Source: Bacteroidales bacterium (GTDB taxonomy: Bacteria > Bacteroidota > Bacteroidia > Bacteroidales > JAGOPY01). Taken from it: a DNA stretch of 22,302 nucleotides. The notes under the pieces are model-generated. The model saw only the letters and a list, made by a program, of their open reading frames with translations. It did no database searches and was not told where the DNA came from. The first letter of the stretch is position 1, and the number at the start of each line of letters is the position of its first letter. The position numbers and the translations under genes are program-made. This document shows positions 22,259 through 22,302 of this stretch, piece after piece. The stretch spans positions 1-22,302 of the forward strand of contig DAOWEV010000209.1 of assembly GCA_030638325.1 (NCBI GenBank), given 5' to 3'.

Positions 22259-22302
22259 TTTAGAAATTTGAACAGTTGATTCGTGAGCTTTACGTGGCGT
22301 TG

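Overview
The window comes from a Bacteroidota chromosome, probably a Bacteroidales-like or related anaerobe. Two large secreted proteins end in type IX secretion (Por) sorting domains. Candidate promoters match the Bacteroidota -7 box TAnnTTTG, Shine-Dalgarno sites are mostly weak or absent, and there are head-GIN/DUF4097-like envelope proteins and a Bacteroidota-type ECF sigma/anti-sigma pair. No rRNA, tRNA, CRISPR array, insertion sequence or phage gene was seen.

Left part (about 1-11.6 kb), all on the minus strand. A gingipain-like C25 cysteine protease with a T9SS tail lies downstream of a ptb-buk pair (phosphate butyryltransferase and butyrate kinase). Next come a secreted M64 metallopeptidase and a small outer-membrane-barrel-like protein, then a probable four-gene unit: ECF sigma factor, single-pass anti-sigma factor, and two envelope proteins of DUF4097-like and DUF2807/GIN type. 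The last two are plausible targets of the sigma factor.

Middle (11.6-14.5 kb), plus strand. Tryptophanase is preceded by a leader region with short candidate leader ORFs, one ending in Pro-stop. It is followed by an MntP-like membrane protein that lacks both usual membrane aspartates, and by a QueD/PTPS-family enzyme. Then, on the minus strand, there is an 871-residue five-PKD T9SS cargo protein with a clear terminator (14.5-17.2 kb).

Right part (17.3-22.3 kb), plus strand. This is the beginning of a polyketide or fatty-acid-like pigment/lipid cluster: a tyrosine/histidine ammonia-lyase (MIO enzyme) closely resembling the flexirubin-cluster tyrosine ammonia-lyase, a FabG-like ketoreductase, a FabF-like ketosynthase, an acyl carrier protein and an LpxL/HtrB-like acyltransferase. 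The likely logic is that the lyase makes a cinnamate or coumarate starter, which ketosynthase, reductase and ACP extend and the acyltransferase moves to a lipid or glycan acceptor. The cluster runs off the window.

Several intergenic gaps hold short tandem arrays. Three of them have the same 8-bp period with different unit sequences, and one is a two-armed inverted array. These, the tryptophanase leader region and the ammonia-lyase cluster are the parts most worth a second look.
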